DNA from: Babylonia areolata
Lineage: Eukaryota > Mollusca > Gastropoda > Neogastropoda > Buccinidae
Direction: 5' to 3'
Length of the DNA: 64,000 nt
NCBI RefSeq assembly: GCF_041734735.1
Contig: NC_134887.1
Coordinates: 29,263,870 to 29,327,869 of the forward strand
Part shown: positions 56,801-64,000 of the stretch, one piece after another
How positions within the stretch are numbered: position 1 is the stretch's first letter
Layout: each line of letters starts with the position of its first letter
Translations under genes and position numbers: made by a program
The notes under the pieces: model-generated
Told to the model about the DNA's origin: nothing
The model's input: the letters and a program-made list of their open reading frames with translations, nothing else
Databases searched by the model: none

Positions 56801-59800
56801 CAGCTATTATTCTATGGTGGTTTGACAGGAGTTAAATACTGGGAGTTAGTATTTGTTAGTCATATATTTGGTGCACATTAACTTATATGTCACTGATTGT
56901 TGATGGTAAGCTATATGAAGCTTGTTTTACATTCTTACATAGATCTCTTTGAGAAGAGAGTGTACGGCTAGACATTGAGTGTCAGAATGGAGAAAGGTTA
57001 TCTGTGGAATTGTTTACTTGTCCAGACAACATAATGATGTTTCTGTTACATCAGTGCGATTATGTCTAGCATATGTTTTGGTATTGATTTAACCTGGGTT
57101 TTAATATTGTGTGTGTTCCAGGTGTGCTGTTAAGTTAGAGAAATAAACACCTCAATTCATCTTTCTAAAAGACCCTGCTGTGGTACGAGGAGAGAGTGGA
57201 TTGTGCACCTATCCTCTGCCTGTTATCCTACTCTACCTCTTCACCTTCTACACCTACCCCTACTCAACCCCTACCCCCACCACTACTCTACCCCCCTTTT
57301 AACATTATCATCAGCTGTGCTTGTGCATGTGTGTCAGTGCTTTATGTGTGCATGTGTGTGTGTATCTATTGCTATATGTGCGCATGTGTGTGTGTTGCAG
57401 TGTGTGTTTTGGTGGACGTGTCAAACAAATGGACGAGAAGCGTGTTGGACCCCCTGATACTGCAGGTGTTACACCTCCATCAACACATTCCTGCCGTGCT
57501 CGTACTGAACAAGGTGACTCTCGTCTTGAGAAAAATGATTGATTGATTGATTGATGTGGATACTTATATAGCGCCTATCCTCGGTCAGAGACCAAGCTCT
57601 AAGCGCTTTACGTACACGGGGACATTTGCACCACAGGCTGCCTACCTGGGTAGAGCCAACTGACGGCTGCCACGGGGCGCTCATCATTCATTTCCTTTGT
57701 CATTCAATCAGATTTCAGACGCACACACATACACACTCAGACAGACATGTAACATATTACGTGAATGACCTTTTTTTTTTTCATTTATTTTCCCGCCATA
57801 TAGGTAGCCATACTCCGTTTTCGGGGGTGTGCATGCTGGGTATATTCTTGTTTTCATAACCAACCGAACGCTGACATGGATTACAGGATCTTTAACGTAC
57901 GTATTTGATATTCTGCATGCGCATACACTCGAAGGGGGTTCAGGCACTAGCAGATCTGCACATATGTTGACCTGGGAGATGATTAACTCATTCTACTCCA
58001 GGTACCAGTTAACTCGTACCATGATTACTTCCCCTGTGGATCAGGTACTCGTATTCTCGTACCAACACACTATTCAAATTTTGTTCATTCTTGCTTGGTA
58101 CAGTTGGCATTTTAAACTGAAGTGTTTATGGATTCCGGAAACATGAAAACGAAGCTTTGTTTGACGGATTAAATCAACAATTTTCCATCGATTTTCACTG
58201 TTGTAGTGAACCACCCTGTTTTTTCTGCAGTCATCTCATGTAGTGCTGGTCCAGGGGAGGTGTAGCAGACATGTAGCTGTGGGGTAGAATGAGTTAACTC
58301 TTTCAATACGAACGGCGAAAGAGACGACGTTAACAGCGTTTCACCCCAATTACCATCATCAAAATATTGCAATCGGAAGGCTCTTATGCTGAAGAGGTGA
58401 ATGTTGACAAAGAATACCACAATTCTGATGACGGAAGCTAAAGGTTGGGTCATTCAAACACCCACTGGACATCCGAGGGGTCTGTGTAGAGAAGAAGAGA
58501 GGACTGGCCGTACTGAGTGAGTTAAAGAAGATACTGCAATGACATGGAGAAGGGAGGTAATATACTAAGGGAGGTTACAAGCCGCAGCTATTTTCAGTTT
58601 ATCTGATTTTTTTTCTTTTCTTTAAGTCCCAAATTTCTGCTTAACCTTCCTAGGTGTAGAGATGGTAAATAAAAGTAACACCTGGTAGTACAGTGTCAAG
58701 TCAGCAGCATTATTGATTATATATCGCCAGAAATCAGAAAGTAATTGCTCGTTGCAATAGACGAATGTTTAAAGCTTTGAACTTTAAATCTGAGAGTCCT
58801 GGGTTCGAATATCGGTAGTGGCACTTGGTGGGTAAAGGGTGGAGATTTTTCCGATCTCCCAGGTCAAAATAAATGCAGACCTGCTTGTGCATGATCCCCC
58901 CTCATGTGTACACGCACACAGAAAATCAAATATGTACGTTAAAGATCCTGTAATCCATGTCAGCGTTCAGTAGGTTATGGAAACAAGAACATACTCAGCA
59001 TGCACACCCCTGAGTACAGAGTATGGCTGCCTACATGGCGGGATAAAAAAAACGGTCATACACATAAAATGTTATATATCTGTGCGTGCCTGAAATCTGA
59101 TTGACTGACACAGGAAATGAATGATTAGCACCCAATGGCAGCCGTCAGTCGGCTCTACCCAGGTAGGCAACCTGTTGTGCAAATGACCCCGGGTTTGTGC
59201 TTAGAGCTTGGTCTCCGACCAAGGATAGGCGCTATATATAAGTATCTATTGGCTCCTGTTGCTGTCATTATGCTTAGCTTATATCACAGATCAACATTAG
59301 CTTACAGTAGGGCCAACGGCAAAGTGGGAGCCGTATGATCAATGGTTTCTCCATTACAAGGGAATTCGTTTACAGCTTAATCTTGTGTGAAAGGCTATGA
59401 CTCTCAAACTAGGAGACAAAATTGCACTGGCTCTTGGTGCTACAGCCTTGGGGGGGGGGGGGGGGGGCTAGTTGGCCTTTGGAAACCATCCCAACACAGA
59501 CTGTCCTAAAACCCTCTTGGCTGAGAGAGTGGGGACGTAACTTGGCAAGACACTCTCCACCATAGTCAGAATCTAACCCAAATACTCAGGGCAGCAGTTG
59601 CCTCCTCTGCTGTTATGATGATGGTCATGGTCGGACAGGACTGACTATCATACAGTTATCTGTATATTTCTTTCATATTTTGAGACCTGTGAACTACGCA
59701 GCTTGGCCGGTCGTTGAACGCTCCAGTCTGGGTGAGAAACGGAGCAGGTTTGATTGCTACAAGGCATCAGAGCCTTCCTGGATACATACATCCGTTTCCA

Positions 59801-61963
59801 GTATGAACTAAAATGACTATTTGTGAGTGAATGGGTTTTGATAGTTTCAGGATTTGTTGGTAGTATTTTTTTATTTTATTGTGTACTATTTACGATTATG
59901 TGCTTTGACTTGTGTGTGTGCGTGTGTGAGGGAAGTGGGGGTGGCGGGGGAGTGAGGGGCAGGGAGGGAGGGAGAGGTGGGGGGCGTGTGGATGAATAGT
60001 TTTCAGTGATGTTTGGTATCTTGTGTTCAGTTTTTCCTTTTTTGATATTTACATATGTGTTCTGTTTTGTAAACGCTTTCGGCTTATTTTCAAGATTAGG
60101 CGTAAATGCTCATAATAATAATAATGATGATAATAATAATAATGATAATGATAACATAATGCACTGTCATTCTCATAAGACAGTTGTGGATCTTATTTGT
60201 TATCATTGATGCTTACTACGTAGCACCCATCTTCGGTCAGAGACCAAGCTGTGAGCGCTCTCCGAACATGGGGTCATTTGCTGCCTGCTTGGTTCGAGCC
60301 GACTGACAGTTGTCTTTAGGTGCTCGTCACTCTTTTTATGTGGCATGCAGTCAGGCTTCAGTCACGTGCAGTCAGGCTTCAGTCACGTGCAGTCAGGCTT
60401 CAGTCACGCGCAGTCAGGCTTCAGTCACGTGCAGTCAGGCTTCAGTCACGTGCAGTCAGGCTTCATTCAGTCACGTGCAGTCAGGCTTCAGTCACGTGCA
60501 GTCAGGCTTCAGTCACGTGCAGTCAGGCTTCATTCAGTCACGTGCAGTCAGGCTTCAGTCACGTGCAGTCAGGTTGCAGTCACGTGCAGTCAGGTTGCAG
60601 TCACGTGCAGTCAGGCTGCAGTCACACATGGATTCGTTTACAAGTCATCAGTGTGTGCACATTTCAAACAAAAAAATATGGACACTTCATCATCCTACTG
60701 TATGATAACATAAGAGGGGAGGAAGTTTTCTATTTTGTCCCCCCCACCCCCTCCTTCCAACTAACTCATTCTGTTACTGATCAGTTTGGAAGTTTTCAGT
60801 TCATATAATTGTTCTAACATTTATTTTTTGGGCTATTTTATTTCTTACCTGTACGGTCTGTGGAGAAAGTCAGGGGAGCTAACTGGCAGTGTTAAGGGAG
60901 TTAAACGCACGCTGGGGCCACGGTTTTACCGTCTCGCCCTTTTCCAGGTGGACCTGCTGCTGTCCAAAGAAGTACTGCTGCAGTTGACCCGCTCGCTGAC
61001 CCAGGGCACAGTGGACGGGCAGCCGGTGAGCGCCGTCACCAGGAGGAGCCGGAATCAAGGGAAGCAACTGGACAGGGAGGCCCTCTTCAACGCTATGGAA
61101 CCCTCGCAGCCGCAGATTGAGGCAGACACAGGTAACAGCACTGTGTAGTAATAGTATGGAGCGCTGCAACGCTTTTTTTTTTTTTTTTTTTTTTTTGTGG
61201 TGGTATTATTATTTATTGTGTTACTCTTTTGTCACAACAGATTTATCCCCCAGGGGGGAGAGCGTGCCGTTACACTGAGAGTGCTACCCCTTTTTTGTGG
61301 GTTGGGGGGGGGGGGGGGTGAAGGGGTTGTGGGGGGTTGCCTGCAATTTGATTTGTTTTCCAATGGAAGTGGATTTTTCTAAATAACACACACAACACAA
61401 AGCACACAACACACACACAACACACACACAATACAACACACACATACACACACAACACACACACACACACACACACAATACAACACACAACTTAACACAC
61501 ACATACGCACAACACAGCAAAACACAACACACAACAATACAACACACAACTTAACACACACATACGCTCAACACAACAAAACACAACACACACAACAATA
61601 CAACACACACATACACACACCCACCAACCACAACACAACACAACACAACACAACACATACACACATAGTCACGGTCTCACACACTCACACTTACACTCTC
61701 ATTCTCTCTCAGTGAAACATGATCCGTTCTCTCTTTCAGGTCCAGACAACGAAGGAGAAGACAACTCAGCAGCCACTGAGCAGGCCGAGGAGACTGTGTG
61801 TGAGCTGCAGACGACCTCACCGTCAGAAGATGAGGCGTGGGAGTCCTACTTCCGGCAGGTTCGTCGGGCGGGCCCAGCGGTGCAAGGTATGAAGGGATGG
61901 CCGCTGTTCAAACGCGTCTTCATGGTGTCAGCCCTGTCCGGGGATGGCGTGAAGGATGTCAAG
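35711..61963 (+). CDS. ERAL1: ERAL1, mitochondrial Era-like GTPase (9 exons; 3' end outside window)
   Basis: Era-family GTPase that chaperones the small-subunit mitochondrial rRNA. Exons: 35711-35741, 37420-37638, 38691 (or 38736)-38864, 41379-41456, 42610-42656, 44497-44558, 57401-57513, 60948-61131, 61740-61963. All junctions are GT-AG and in matching phase. Motifs: G1 GLPNSGKST (exon 3), G2 KVHTTR (exon 4), G3 DTPG (exon 5), then [10 protein letters not shown] (exon 7), G4 NKVD split across exons 7 and 8, and G5-type VSALSGDG (exon 9). The N-terminus ([11 protein letters not shown] ...) is basic and serine-rich, as expected for mitochondrial import. The KH domain should lie beyond 64000. 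An extra G at 38810-38812 shifts the frame just before the P-loop. Intron 6 is 12.8 kb because of an LTR element. Confidence 0.88.
36571..36962 (+). mobile_element. SINE family B, copy B5 (old)
   Basis: Diverged copy: CTAGGAAGCAAGGGC, CTTGAGTGATTGCCTGGGTG, GGCAACAAAAGGGTTGTCCC and the inverted-tail CACACTGAGAAAGTC region. Confidence 0.7.
36963..37093 (+). mobile_element. Short SINE family C, copy C3
   Basis: TTTCAGTTTCAATTTCTCAA start, CATCTGCTAAGCAGATG palindrome, CTTAGTCAGGTTTTGAG end. Confidence 0.78.
37094..37258 (-). mobile_element. SINE family B, copy B6 (partial)
   Basis: Middle part only, from TATCAGAGTGGATATCTTCT to TCATCCGAAAGACTAG. Confidence 0.7.
37420..37638 (+). CDS. ERAL1: ERAL1 exon 2 (presequence and linker)
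   Basis: 219 nt, open in the frame set by exon 1 ([20 protein letters not shown] ... SEKGIGRSG), after a C-rich tract and CAG; donor GTATGA. Ser/Thr-rich, poorly conserved, as usual for this region. Confidence 0.68.
37639..38268. other. ERAL1 intron 2 DNA, low complexity
   Basis: A poly-T run (37651-37668), AT-rich DNA and GT runs at 38129-38215; no other feature seen. Confidence 0.6.
38280..38661 (+). mobile_element. SINE family A, copy A11, next to ERAL1 exon 3
   Basis: Full-length sense copy, target duplication AATGAAGAAGT at 38269-38279 and 38662-38672. It places a purine-rich GAA tail directly upstream of the exon 3 acceptor. Confidence 0.93.
38691..38864 (+). CDS. ERAL1: ERAL1 exon 3 (Walker A), frameshifted in this sequence
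   Basis: Reads [17 protein letters not shown], then the frame is shifted by one extra G (GGG at 38810-38812), after which [18 protein letters not shown] continues to GTGAGT. Two acceptors fit the phase: before 38691 (TATGCAG) or before 38736 (TTTGCAG). SINE A11 ends about 29 bp upstream of the first. Confidence 0.82.
39143..39245. repeat. (TTTA)n-rich tract
   Basis: ATTT repeats with short interruptions in ERAL1 intron 3. Confidence 0.9.
39270..39396 (-). mobile_element. Short SINE family C, copy C4
   Basis: Well-preserved ~125-bp copy; A-tail (T-run at 39245-39271 on the plus strand), exact CATCTGCTTAGCAGATG palindrome, and CAGTTTCAGTAGCTCAAGGA on the minus strand. Confidence 0.82.
39398..39691 (+). 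repeat. Dispersed repeat family E, copy 2
   Basis: Matches the reverse complement of 20962-21250; ends GGTAGTGAGAT beside the ATAAT run of the adjacent LINE. Confidence 0.7.
39692..40560 (-). mobile_element. CR1-like LINE, 5'-truncated, C-terminal RT segment open
   Basis: The minus strand reads [76 protein letters not shown] and [20 protein letters not shown], the typical C-terminus of CR1/L2-type LINEs. It reads about 200 codons without a stop, so it is fairly young. The 3' UTR runs to an ATTATT repeat at 39692, including AGCACCTAGAGCAGATTTCT and TGCTATATAAGTATCCA, the tail also present in the short dispersed copies at 57545, 59090 and 60205. Confidence 0.82.
40561..41378. other. ERAL1 intron 3 DNA
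   Basis: TC-rich runs (40900-40945 and 41203-41280) and T-runs; no other feature seen. Confidence 0.6.
41379..41456 (+). CDS. ERAL1: ERAL1 exon 4 (switch I)
   Basis: 26 codons, [20 protein letters not shown] ... TQI, between TACAG and GTAAGT. KVHTTR is the Era G2 motif. Confidence 0.9.
41763..41894 (-). mobile_element. Short SINE family C, copy C5
   Basis: Same structure as C4, palindrome slightly mutated (CATCTGCTTGGCAGTTG). Confidence 0.8.
42206..42432. repeat. Compound (CA)n/(TC)n microsatellite block
   Basis: Alternating CA and CT runs in ERAL1 intron 4; long repeat-only ORFs in several frames are artefacts. Confidence 0.97.
42610..42656 (+). CDS. ERAL1: ERAL1 exon 5 (DTPG)
   Basis: 47 nt, [15 protein letters not shown], the G3 motif; acceptor TTTCAG, donor GTGAGT, phase 2 exit. 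Confidence 0.9.
42771..43008 (-). mobile_element. SINE family B, copy B7 (tRNA head missing)
   Basis: Tail and middle region TATTTGTATTTCTTTTGATC to CGCTAAGTGCATGCTGCAC. Confidence 0.8.
43072..43468 (+). mobile_element. SINE family B, copy B8
   Basis: Full-length: head GGAGTGATGGCCAAGAGGTA and GGTTCGAATCATGG, tail AAAAAGAAATACAAAAACAA. Confidence 0.85.
43471..44104 (+). mobile_element. SINE family A, copy A13 (old), split by A12
   Basis: 43471-43575 is a diverged tRNA-like head (GATGGGCCCAACAGTCAGAT). The body resumes at 43937 (GGGATGGAGATTTTTACC) and runs to ACCATACCCAGCATTA. Confidence 0.78.
43576..43936 (+). mobile_element. SINE family A, copy A12, nested in A13
   Basis: Full-length, target duplication GGGATGGAGAT at 43565-43575 and 43937-43947. 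Confidence 0.92.
44105..44496. other. ERAL1 intron 5 DNA
   Basis: TTTTGTGCAGCATTATAGAA-like segments recur (44181, 44245, 44325) as a degenerate tandem repeat; otherwise nothing recognised. Confidence 0.5.
44497..44558 (+). CDS. ERAL1: ERAL1 exon 6
   Basis: 62 nt, [20 protein letters not shown], aligning with HHLELSLLEDP...SADL of the human protein; donor GTATGT, phase 1 exit. Confidence 0.85.
44762..44882. repeat. (CA)n microsatellites
   Basis: Two CA runs (44763-44800 and 44850-44880); a third follows near 44930. Confidence 0.93.
44990..48526 (+). repeat. 5' LTR of the Ty3/Gypsy element
   Basis: 3537 bp, TG...CA ends; includes a polypyrimidine-rich first part (about 45050-45400). Non-coding. 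Confidence 0.93.
48527..53775 (+). mobile_element. Internal region of the Ty3/Gypsy element (gag-pro-RT-RH-INT)
   Basis: Approximate parts: gag 48650-49520 (CCHC knuckle near 49430), protease near 49620-49900, reverse transcriptase 50400-51300 (YLDD box near 50970), RNase H 51400-51800, integrase 52150-53000 (HHCC and DDE parts), C-terminal tail to about 53490. The RT-RH-INT order places it in Ty3/Gypsy rather than Ty1/Copia. Broken. Confidence 0.9.
53776..57304 (+). repeat. 3' LTR of the Ty3/Gypsy element
   Basis: 3529 bp, alignable end to end with the 5' LTR. It ends 96 bp before ERAL1 exon 7. Confidence 0.93.
57401..57513 (+). CDS. ERAL1: ERAL1 exon 7
   Basis: 113 nt, [13 protein letters not shown] ... 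[11 protein letters not shown], first part of the G4 NKxD motif; acceptor TTGCAG, donor GTGACT. It begins 96 bp after the 3' LTR of the inserted element. Confidence 0.9.
57540..57720 (-). repeat. LINE-tail-type dispersed repeat
   Basis: (ATTG)n, then GATACTTATATAGCGCC, CGGTCAGAGACCAAGCTCTA, AGCGCTTTACGTACACGGGG and CTGCCTACCTGGGTAGAGCC. It shares its end with the CR1-like LINE at 39692 and is probably a severely truncated copy. Confidence 0.7.
57779..57982 (-). mobile_element. SINE family A, copy A14, cut by a MITE
   Basis: Body only; stops at GACCTGGGAGAT exactly where the TTAA-type MITE begins, and the tRNA head is not seen beyond the MITEs. Confidence 0.8.
57983..58297. mobile_element. 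TTAA-flanked MITE (first of an adjoining pair)
   Basis: Starts TTAACTCATTCTACTCC and ends with the reverse complement of TTAACTCATTCTACCCC; about 315 bp, no ORF. It shares its right TTAA with the next MITE. Confidence 0.75.
58294..58525. mobile_element. TTAA-flanked MITE (second of the pair)
   Basis: Starts TTAACTCTTTCAATACGAAC; the other end read inward is TTAACTCACTCAGTACGGCC. About 232 bp, no ORF. Confidence 0.68.
58748..59069 (+). mobile_element. SINE family A, copy A15 (old)
   Basis: Diverged tRNA-like head with GGGTTCGAATATCGG and a recognisable body; the tail is lost after CATACACATAAAA. Confidence 0.78.
59085..59260 (+). repeat. LINE-tail-type dispersed repeat
   Basis: CGGCTCTACCCAGGTAGGCA, AGCTTGGTCTCCGACCAAGG and GGCGCTATATATAAGTATCT, as at 19070 (inverted at 57540 and 60205). 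Confidence 0.7.
59270..59646 (+). repeat. Dispersed repeat family F, copy 3
   Basis: About 350 bp matching 25448-25803, with a G-run at 59450-59467. Confidence 0.72.
60205..60360 (-). repeat. LINE-tail-type dispersed repeat
   Basis: CGGTCAGAGACCAAGCTGTG, GGTTCGAGCCGACTGACAGT and a right end that merges into the 21-bp minisatellite. Confidence 0.6.
60342..60628. repeat. 21-bp minisatellite with 11 CACGTG E-boxes
   Basis: Unit CAGTCAGGCTTCAGTCACGT G repeats about 13 times, some units with a 5-bp insertion. Eleven units carry the CACGTG palindrome. The array is stop-free in all three plus frames, so the 120-160-codon ORFs here are artefacts. Confidence 0.95.
60948..61131 (+). CDS. ERAL1: ERAL1 exon 8
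   Basis: [20 protein letters not shown] ... [10 protein letters not shown]; supplies VD of NKVD. Acceptor TTCCAG, donor GTAACA, phase 1 exit. Confidence 0.88.
61203..61383 (-). mobile_element. SINE family B, copy B9 (partial)
   Basis: Tail half: TTTGTCACAACAGATTTATC, AGGGGGGAGAGCG and GAAGTGGATTTTTCTA, with a G-run insertion. Confidence 0.65.
61385..61680. repeat. ACACA/ACAAC-rich low-complexity block
   Basis: CA and CAACA repeats just upstream of ERAL1 exon 9. Confidence 0.93.
61740..61963 (+). CDS. ERAL1: ERAL1 exon 9
   Basis: Acidic linker, then [20 protein letters not shown], matching GWPHFKEIFMLSALS of human ERAL1 (G5 region). Acceptor TTTCAG, donor GTCAGT, phase 0 exit. The next exon is not found in the remaining 2 kb. 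Confidence 0.9.
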
Positions 61964-61983
61964 GTCAGTTGCACAGTTTGTTT

Positions 61984-62391
61984 CTCAACAGAGTAACCGA
62001 GCGGTTAAAAGCGTTGGGACTTTCAGTGTGAGCATCCCGGGTTCAAATCTCGGTAAGGGTGCCTGGTGTCATAAAAGGGTGGAGATTTTTCCAATCTCCT
62101 TGGTCAGCACATGTGCAGACCTGCTTGTGCCTGAACCCCTTTTGTGTGTATACGCAAGCAGACGATCAAATACGCACGTTAAAGGCCCTGTTATCCATGT
62201 CGGTGTTCGGTGGGTTATGGAAGCGAGAACATACCCAGCATTCACACCCCTGAAAACGGAGTCTGGCTGCCTGCATGACAGGGTAAAAACAGTCATACAT
62301 GTAAAAAGCCCACTCGTGTACATATGAACACAATGAATGTTGGAGTTGCAGCCCACGAACAAAGAAGAGTTGCAGCCCACGAACAAAGAAG
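61984..62391 (+). mobile_element. SINE family A, copy A16 (old)
   Basis: Full-length but diverged; GAGTTGCAGCCCACGAACAA plus AGAAG at the 3' end is present twice in tandem. Confidence 0.8.
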
Positions 62392-62456
62392 TTTCAGTTT
62401 GTTTCTCAAGGAGGCTGTCAGTACATATGGACAAATCCATATACGCACACACCACA
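62391..62456 (+). mobile_element. Short SINE family C, copy C6 (5' half)
   Basis: GTTTCAGTTTGTTTCTCAAG, GGACAAATCCATATACGC and CACCACAT; truncated before the palindrome. Confidence 0.6.
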
Positions 62457-62458
62457 TG

Positions 62459-63236
62459 GTGGAGTGTCGTTGGCCTGGTGGTTAACGCGTCCGCCCAGGA
62501 AGTGAGAGAATCTTTAGCACACTGGTTGGAATCGCTAGTATTTTCTCCCCCTCCACTTGACCTTGAGTGGTGGTCTGGACGCTACTCATTTGGATGAGAC
62601 GATAAGCTAGGGTGTCGTGAGCAGCATGCACTTGACACACTTAAAAGAACCCACAGCTACAAAAGGGTTGTCCCTGGCAAAATTCTGTAGAAAATTCCAC
62701 TTTGATTGGAAAAAAATAGAATTGCAGGCAGACGGGCGCTATAGCCGAGTGGTTAAAGCGTTGGACTGTCAATCTGAGGGTCCCGGGTTCGAATCACGGT
62801 GACAGTGCCTGGTGGGTAAAGGGTGGAGATTTTTACAATCTGCCAGGTCAACATATGTGCAGACCTGCTAGTGCCTGAACCCCCTTCGTGTGTATATATG
62901 CAAGCAGAAGATCAAATACGCACATTAAAGATCCTGTAATCCATGTCAGCGTTTGGTGGGTTATGGAAACAAGAACATACCCAGCATGCACACCCCCGAA
63001 AACGGAGTATGACTGCCTACATGGCGGGGTTAAAAACGGTCATACACGTAAAAGCCCACTCGTGTGCATACGAGTCAACGCAGAAGAAGAAGAATTGCAG
63101 GCAGGAAAGAACAGCAAAAAAAAATGGGTGGTGCTCTCAGTGTAATGTGCTCTCGCCTGGGGAGAACAGACTGAATTTCACACAGAGAAATCTGTTGTAA
63201 CAAACGAGTAATGCCATACAATACAATACAGTAGAA
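62459..63236 (+). mobile_element. SINE family B, copy B10, split by SINE A17
   Basis: 62459-62731 holds the tRNA-like head and middle; 63093-63236 holds the tail half (GGGTGGTGCTCTCAGTGTAA, AGAAATCTGTTGTAACAAAC). Confidence 0.8.
62732..63092 (+). mobile_element. SINE family A, copy A17, nested in B10
   Basis: Full-length, target duplication AATTGCAGGCAG at 62720-62731 and 63093-63104. Confidence 0.93.
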
Positions 63237-63296
63237 ATTCTGGACAGAACACACACACAGAACGATGCTGAACAGTTAGTAAGTGCTCTCAAAAGG

Positions 63297-63698
63297 GTGT
63301 GTATTTGTATTTGTATTTCTTTTTATCACAACAGATTTCTCTGTGTGAAATTCGGGCTGCTCTCCCCAGGGAGAGCGCGTCGCTATACTACAGCGCCACC
63401 CATTTTTTTGTATTTTTTCCTGCGTGCAGTTTTATTTGTTTTTCCTATCGCAGTGGATTTTTCTACAGAATTTTGCCAGGAACAACCCTTTTGTTGCCGT
63501 GGGTTCTTTTACATGCGCAAAGTGCATGCTGCACACGGGACCTCGGTTTATCGTCTCATCCGAATGACTAGCGTCCAGACCACCACTCAAGGTCTAGTGG
63601 AGGGGGAGAAAATATCGGCGGCTGAGCCGTGATTCAAACCAGCGCGCTCAGATTCTCTCGCTTCCTGGGCGGACGCGATACCTCTAGGCCATCACTCA
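63297..63698 (-). mobile_element. SINE family B, copy B11 (well preserved)
   Basis: Full-length inverted copy, near consensus; the tRNA-like head ends GGCCATCACTCA at about 63698. Confidence 0.88.
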
Positions 63699-63699
63699 T

Positions 63700-64000
63700 G
63701 TTGACTGTGTGTGGTGTGGGGGGTGTGTGTGTGTTTAAATGTGTGTGTCTACAATGTTCAACAGGCTCCGCTGGCAGAAACTACAGCACAGTCTATTCAG
63801 TTTCTCTTTTATGCACATTCTAGTTAATTCCGTATCCACTTTGAAATATTCATATGCAGTAAACATGCGGATGATGTAGTTAGTGTCACTGTATGTGTTC
63901 TGTCCAGAATTTGTATTTCTTTTTTTTTCTTTTTTTTTAATGGAAACCAAGAAAAAATGAGGTCATGCCGGCTTCAGACCCAAACATTTTTGACTCACTT
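63700..64000. other. ERAL1 intron 9 DNA to window edge
   Basis: A GT run and T-runs; no KH-domain exon recognised. Confidence 0.5.

Larger units (their letters stand above)
44990..57304 (+). mobile_element. Ty3/Gypsy-type LTR retrotransposon fossil in ERAL1 intron 6
   Basis: Element of about 12.3 kb in the same orientation as ERAL1. Two LTRs of about 3.5 kb begin TGTTATAG and end TTTTAACA, flanked by a 4-bp target duplication TTAT. A candidate primer-binding site starts at about 48528 and a purine-rich tract precedes the 3' LTR. The internal region (48527-53775) has the Gypsy order: gag with a CCHC zinc knuckle, aspartic protease, reverse transcriptase, RNase H, integrase. The element is broken, with about half a dozen breaks in its coding region. 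The LTRs are nearly identical, differing mainly by scattered one-base length differences, so insertion looks recent. No envelope gene seen. Confidence 0.93.

Noticed and set aside
60310-60808. Three overlapping 120-160-codon ORFs
   Set aside because: Stop-free only because the 21-bp repeat unit lacks stops in every frame.
61964-64000. ERAL1 KH-domain exon
   Set aside because: Searched by eye on the plus strand for the GPKG-type KH motif; only SINEs and low-complexity DNA found.

Overview
The window looks like a mollusc nuclear genome, probably a caenogastropod. This is inferred from two split, spliced animal genes buried in very repeat-rich DNA, and from many copies of tRNA-headed SINEs (one family with a GAA-repeat tail) of a type I associate with gastropods. 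There is no prokaryotic signal, CRISPR array or operon.

Two host genes are readable, and they are arranged head to head. On the minus strand, positions 35626 to 17294, is an RNF215-type PA-TM-RING E3 ubiquitin ligase. I place ten coding exons, all joined by GT-AG splice sites in matching phase: a signal sequence, a lumenal domain, one membrane span and a C-terminal RING-H2. On the plus strand, from 35711 past the right edge, is ERAL1, the mitochondrial Era-type GTPase that helps assemble the small mitoribosomal subunit. Nine exons are visible and the KH domain lies beyond the window. The two start codons are only 84 bp apart, so the genes probably share one bidirectional promoter.

Layout: 1-3890 is the 3' part of an RNase-H-bearing LINE of the I/Nimb type. 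3886-9160 holds relics of DNA transposons (piggyBac and others), an old LINE tail and low-complexity DNA. 9161-17290 is intergenic repeat DNA downstream of RNF215. 17294-35626 is RNF215, whose introns contain SINEs, LINE relics, MITEs, minisatellites and large CA arrays. 35711-64000 is ERAL1; its intron 6 carries a 12.3-kb Ty3/Gypsy-type LTR element (44990-57304) with unusually long LTRs of about 3.5 kb.

The most striking structure is in RNF215. The end of exon 8, together with its 5' splice site, has been amplified into about 25 tandem copies (21380-22780) directly downstream of the real donor. Most copies keep a consensus CAG|GTAGGT donor. The nearest copy would add 63 nt, in frame and without a stop, inside the RING finger. 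Exons 3 and 7 of the same gene also carry partial tandem duplications, each with a SINE inserted. In ERAL1 one extra G in the P-loop exon shifts the frame; this is either an assembly error or a real null allele.
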